Positions 5,339 to 6,119 of a stretch of DNA of 6,119 nt are shown in pieces. The position numbers and the translations under genes were made by a program. Source of the DNA: Flavobacteriales bacterium UBA5933 (GTDB taxonomy: Bacteria > Bacteroidota > Bacteroidia > Flavobacteriales > Weeksellaceae); assembly GCA_002430925.1 (NCBI GenBank), contig DJDD01000193.1:1-6119 (forward strand), given 5' to 3'. Under the pieces are notes generated by a model. That model did not search any database, was not told the origin of the DNA, and saw only the letters and a program-made list of their open reading frames with translations. How positions within the stretch are numbered: the first letter of the stretch is position 1; each line of letters opens with the position of its first letter.

Positions 5339-6119
5339 TTATTTCTTAAAAATATCAAACACATCTCTTACGGAATGAACCGTTTTATTCTCTAATATTT
5401 TTTCTTTATCTATTTGCTCAAATGTTTCTTGTGCAGCCAAAGCATAATGGAAAGGTAAATTTTCCGTTTTCAACATCTTTACTAATTCGTCCATTTCTGT
5501 AATTCGTCTTTTTATATGCTGAGGATAAGTAGGTGTTGTTTTTACTAAATCTTGATAAGTTCCTGGTAAAAATGATTCTAATTCATTATTCAACTCATCA
5601 ATAAAACCATAATGAGATGCAGCAATCATTGTTTCGAAAAATAAACCATTCATCGATTTATTTACCATAGCAAACAGTAATTTAAAAGCAGAAGCAGAAG
5701 TAATATCAGAACCAACATTTTTTACATGAAATACTTGTCCGATTGTATCAATAAACTGCTTTGTGTTAGTTCCGCTCACTATAATTTTGGCATTCGTTGC
5801 TACTTTATTCGAGTTACCTAAAACAGCAGCATTAATAAACAAACCTTTTGTGTTGGTAATAATTTTCTGAATTTCAGATACTGTTTCTGGATTATTGGAA
5901 TTCATATCTATAAAAACAGGATATTTTTTCTGAAGTTCCATTTCTGCTGCTACACTTTTTGCAACTGAAATACTAGCTTCTGCATTGGTTAAACTAATAA
6001 TATAATCTGCTTCTTTAACTATATTTTCTATTGTTTTTACATCTTCAATGCCAGCATTTTTTATTCTTTCTATGGTATTTGTAGAACGACCATTACTTGC
6101 AGAGATTACTCTGAAATTT
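5339..6119 (-). CDS. NAD(P)-dependent oxidoreductase, beta-hydroxyacid dehydrogenase-like with DUF1932-type C terminus (5' partial)
   Basis: The frame is open from the window edge to the TAA at 5341-5339 and gives 259 residues; an internal ATG at 5941 is not the start because the upstream 59 codons continue the fold. Visible parts: the later Rossmann strands (NFRVISASNGRST, then EADYIISLTNAEASISVAK), FIDMNSNNPET at the substrate-loop position, and FINAAVLGNS matching the DAAVxG region of the family. A helical C-terminal domain follows, with SASAFKLLFAMVNKSMNGL, whose lysine (about residue 146) sits where beta-hydroxyacid dehydrogenases have their catalytic lysine. The Asn four residues later in classical members is Ala here, as I recall for DUF1932 relatives. 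The missing N terminus should carry the GxGxxG dinucleotide loop, about 30 residues. Substrate unknown; 3-hydroxyisobutyrate-like acids are possible. No strong terminator was found after it. Confidence 0.85.
   Translation of the reverse strand, partial: NFRVISASNGRSTNTIERIKNAGIEDVKTIENIVKEADYIISLTNAEASISVAKSVAAEMELQKKYPVFIDMNSNNPETVSEIQKIITNTKGLFINAAVLGNSNKVATNAKIIVSGTNTKQFIDTIGQVFHVKNVGSDITSASAFKLLFAMVNKSMNGLFFETMIAASHYGFIDELNNELESFLPGTYQDLVKTTPTYPQHIKRRITEMDELVKMLKTENLPFHYALAAQETFEQIDKEKILENKTVHSVRDVFDIFKK

Overview
The window is strongly AT-rich chromosomal DNA that looks like a member of the Flavobacteriaceae (Bacteroidota). The evidence is a close match between a perfect TAnnTTTG-type -7 promoter box and the Bacteroidota consensus, A-rich leaders without a Shine-Dalgarno sequence, a secreted protein whose signal peptide ends in NAQ, a strong AT-rich codon preference, and intergenic hairpin repeats of the kind I associate with flavobacterial genomes. 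Genus cannot be fixed from the sequence.

Layout. Positions 126-2387 (+) hold a full-length hybrid NADP-dependent malic enzyme (maeB), with a candidate promoter and operator-like palindrome upstream and a strong intrinsic terminator at 2410-2446. From 2450 to 3670 the window is dominated by intergenic repeats around one small gene: an imperfect inverted repeat and a degenerate 21-nt tandem array (2515-2621), a gene for a small secreted protein of unknown function (2658-3080, -), a structured element A (3113-3193, -), a perfect 10-bp palindrome (3319-3342), a nested inverted repeat (3344-3462), and element B (3515-3637, +). A decayed gene follows at 3671-4317 (-), broken by a one-base frameshift in an A run and by an in-frame TAG. 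Next is a tetR-family regulator (4512-5135, -) with its own terminator, promoter and a perfect palindromic operator candidate. The right edge carries a gene truncated by the window for an NAD(P)-dependent oxidoreductase of the beta-hydroxyacid dehydrogenase/DUF1932 type (5339-6119, -).

The most interesting content is non-coding. Elements A and B are two diverged copies of one family. Comparing them shows compensatory base changes in two short helices, a conserved closing helix, and a central hairpin whose sequence and length differ completely while its pairing is kept. This is the signature of selection on a folded nucleic acid, either a non-coding RNA or a hairpin-dependent mobile repeat. 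Element A also supplies a spurious 34-residue N-terminal extension to the secreted-protein ORF and may donate a promoter box to it.

Functional coupling between the genes is limited. maeB is monocistronic here. The TetR regulator probably autoregulates and may also act on unseen genes; the oxidoreductase is upstream on the same strand but separated by a 203-bp gap holding the tetR promoter. No phage, CRISPR, tRNA, rRNA or transposase gene is visible.
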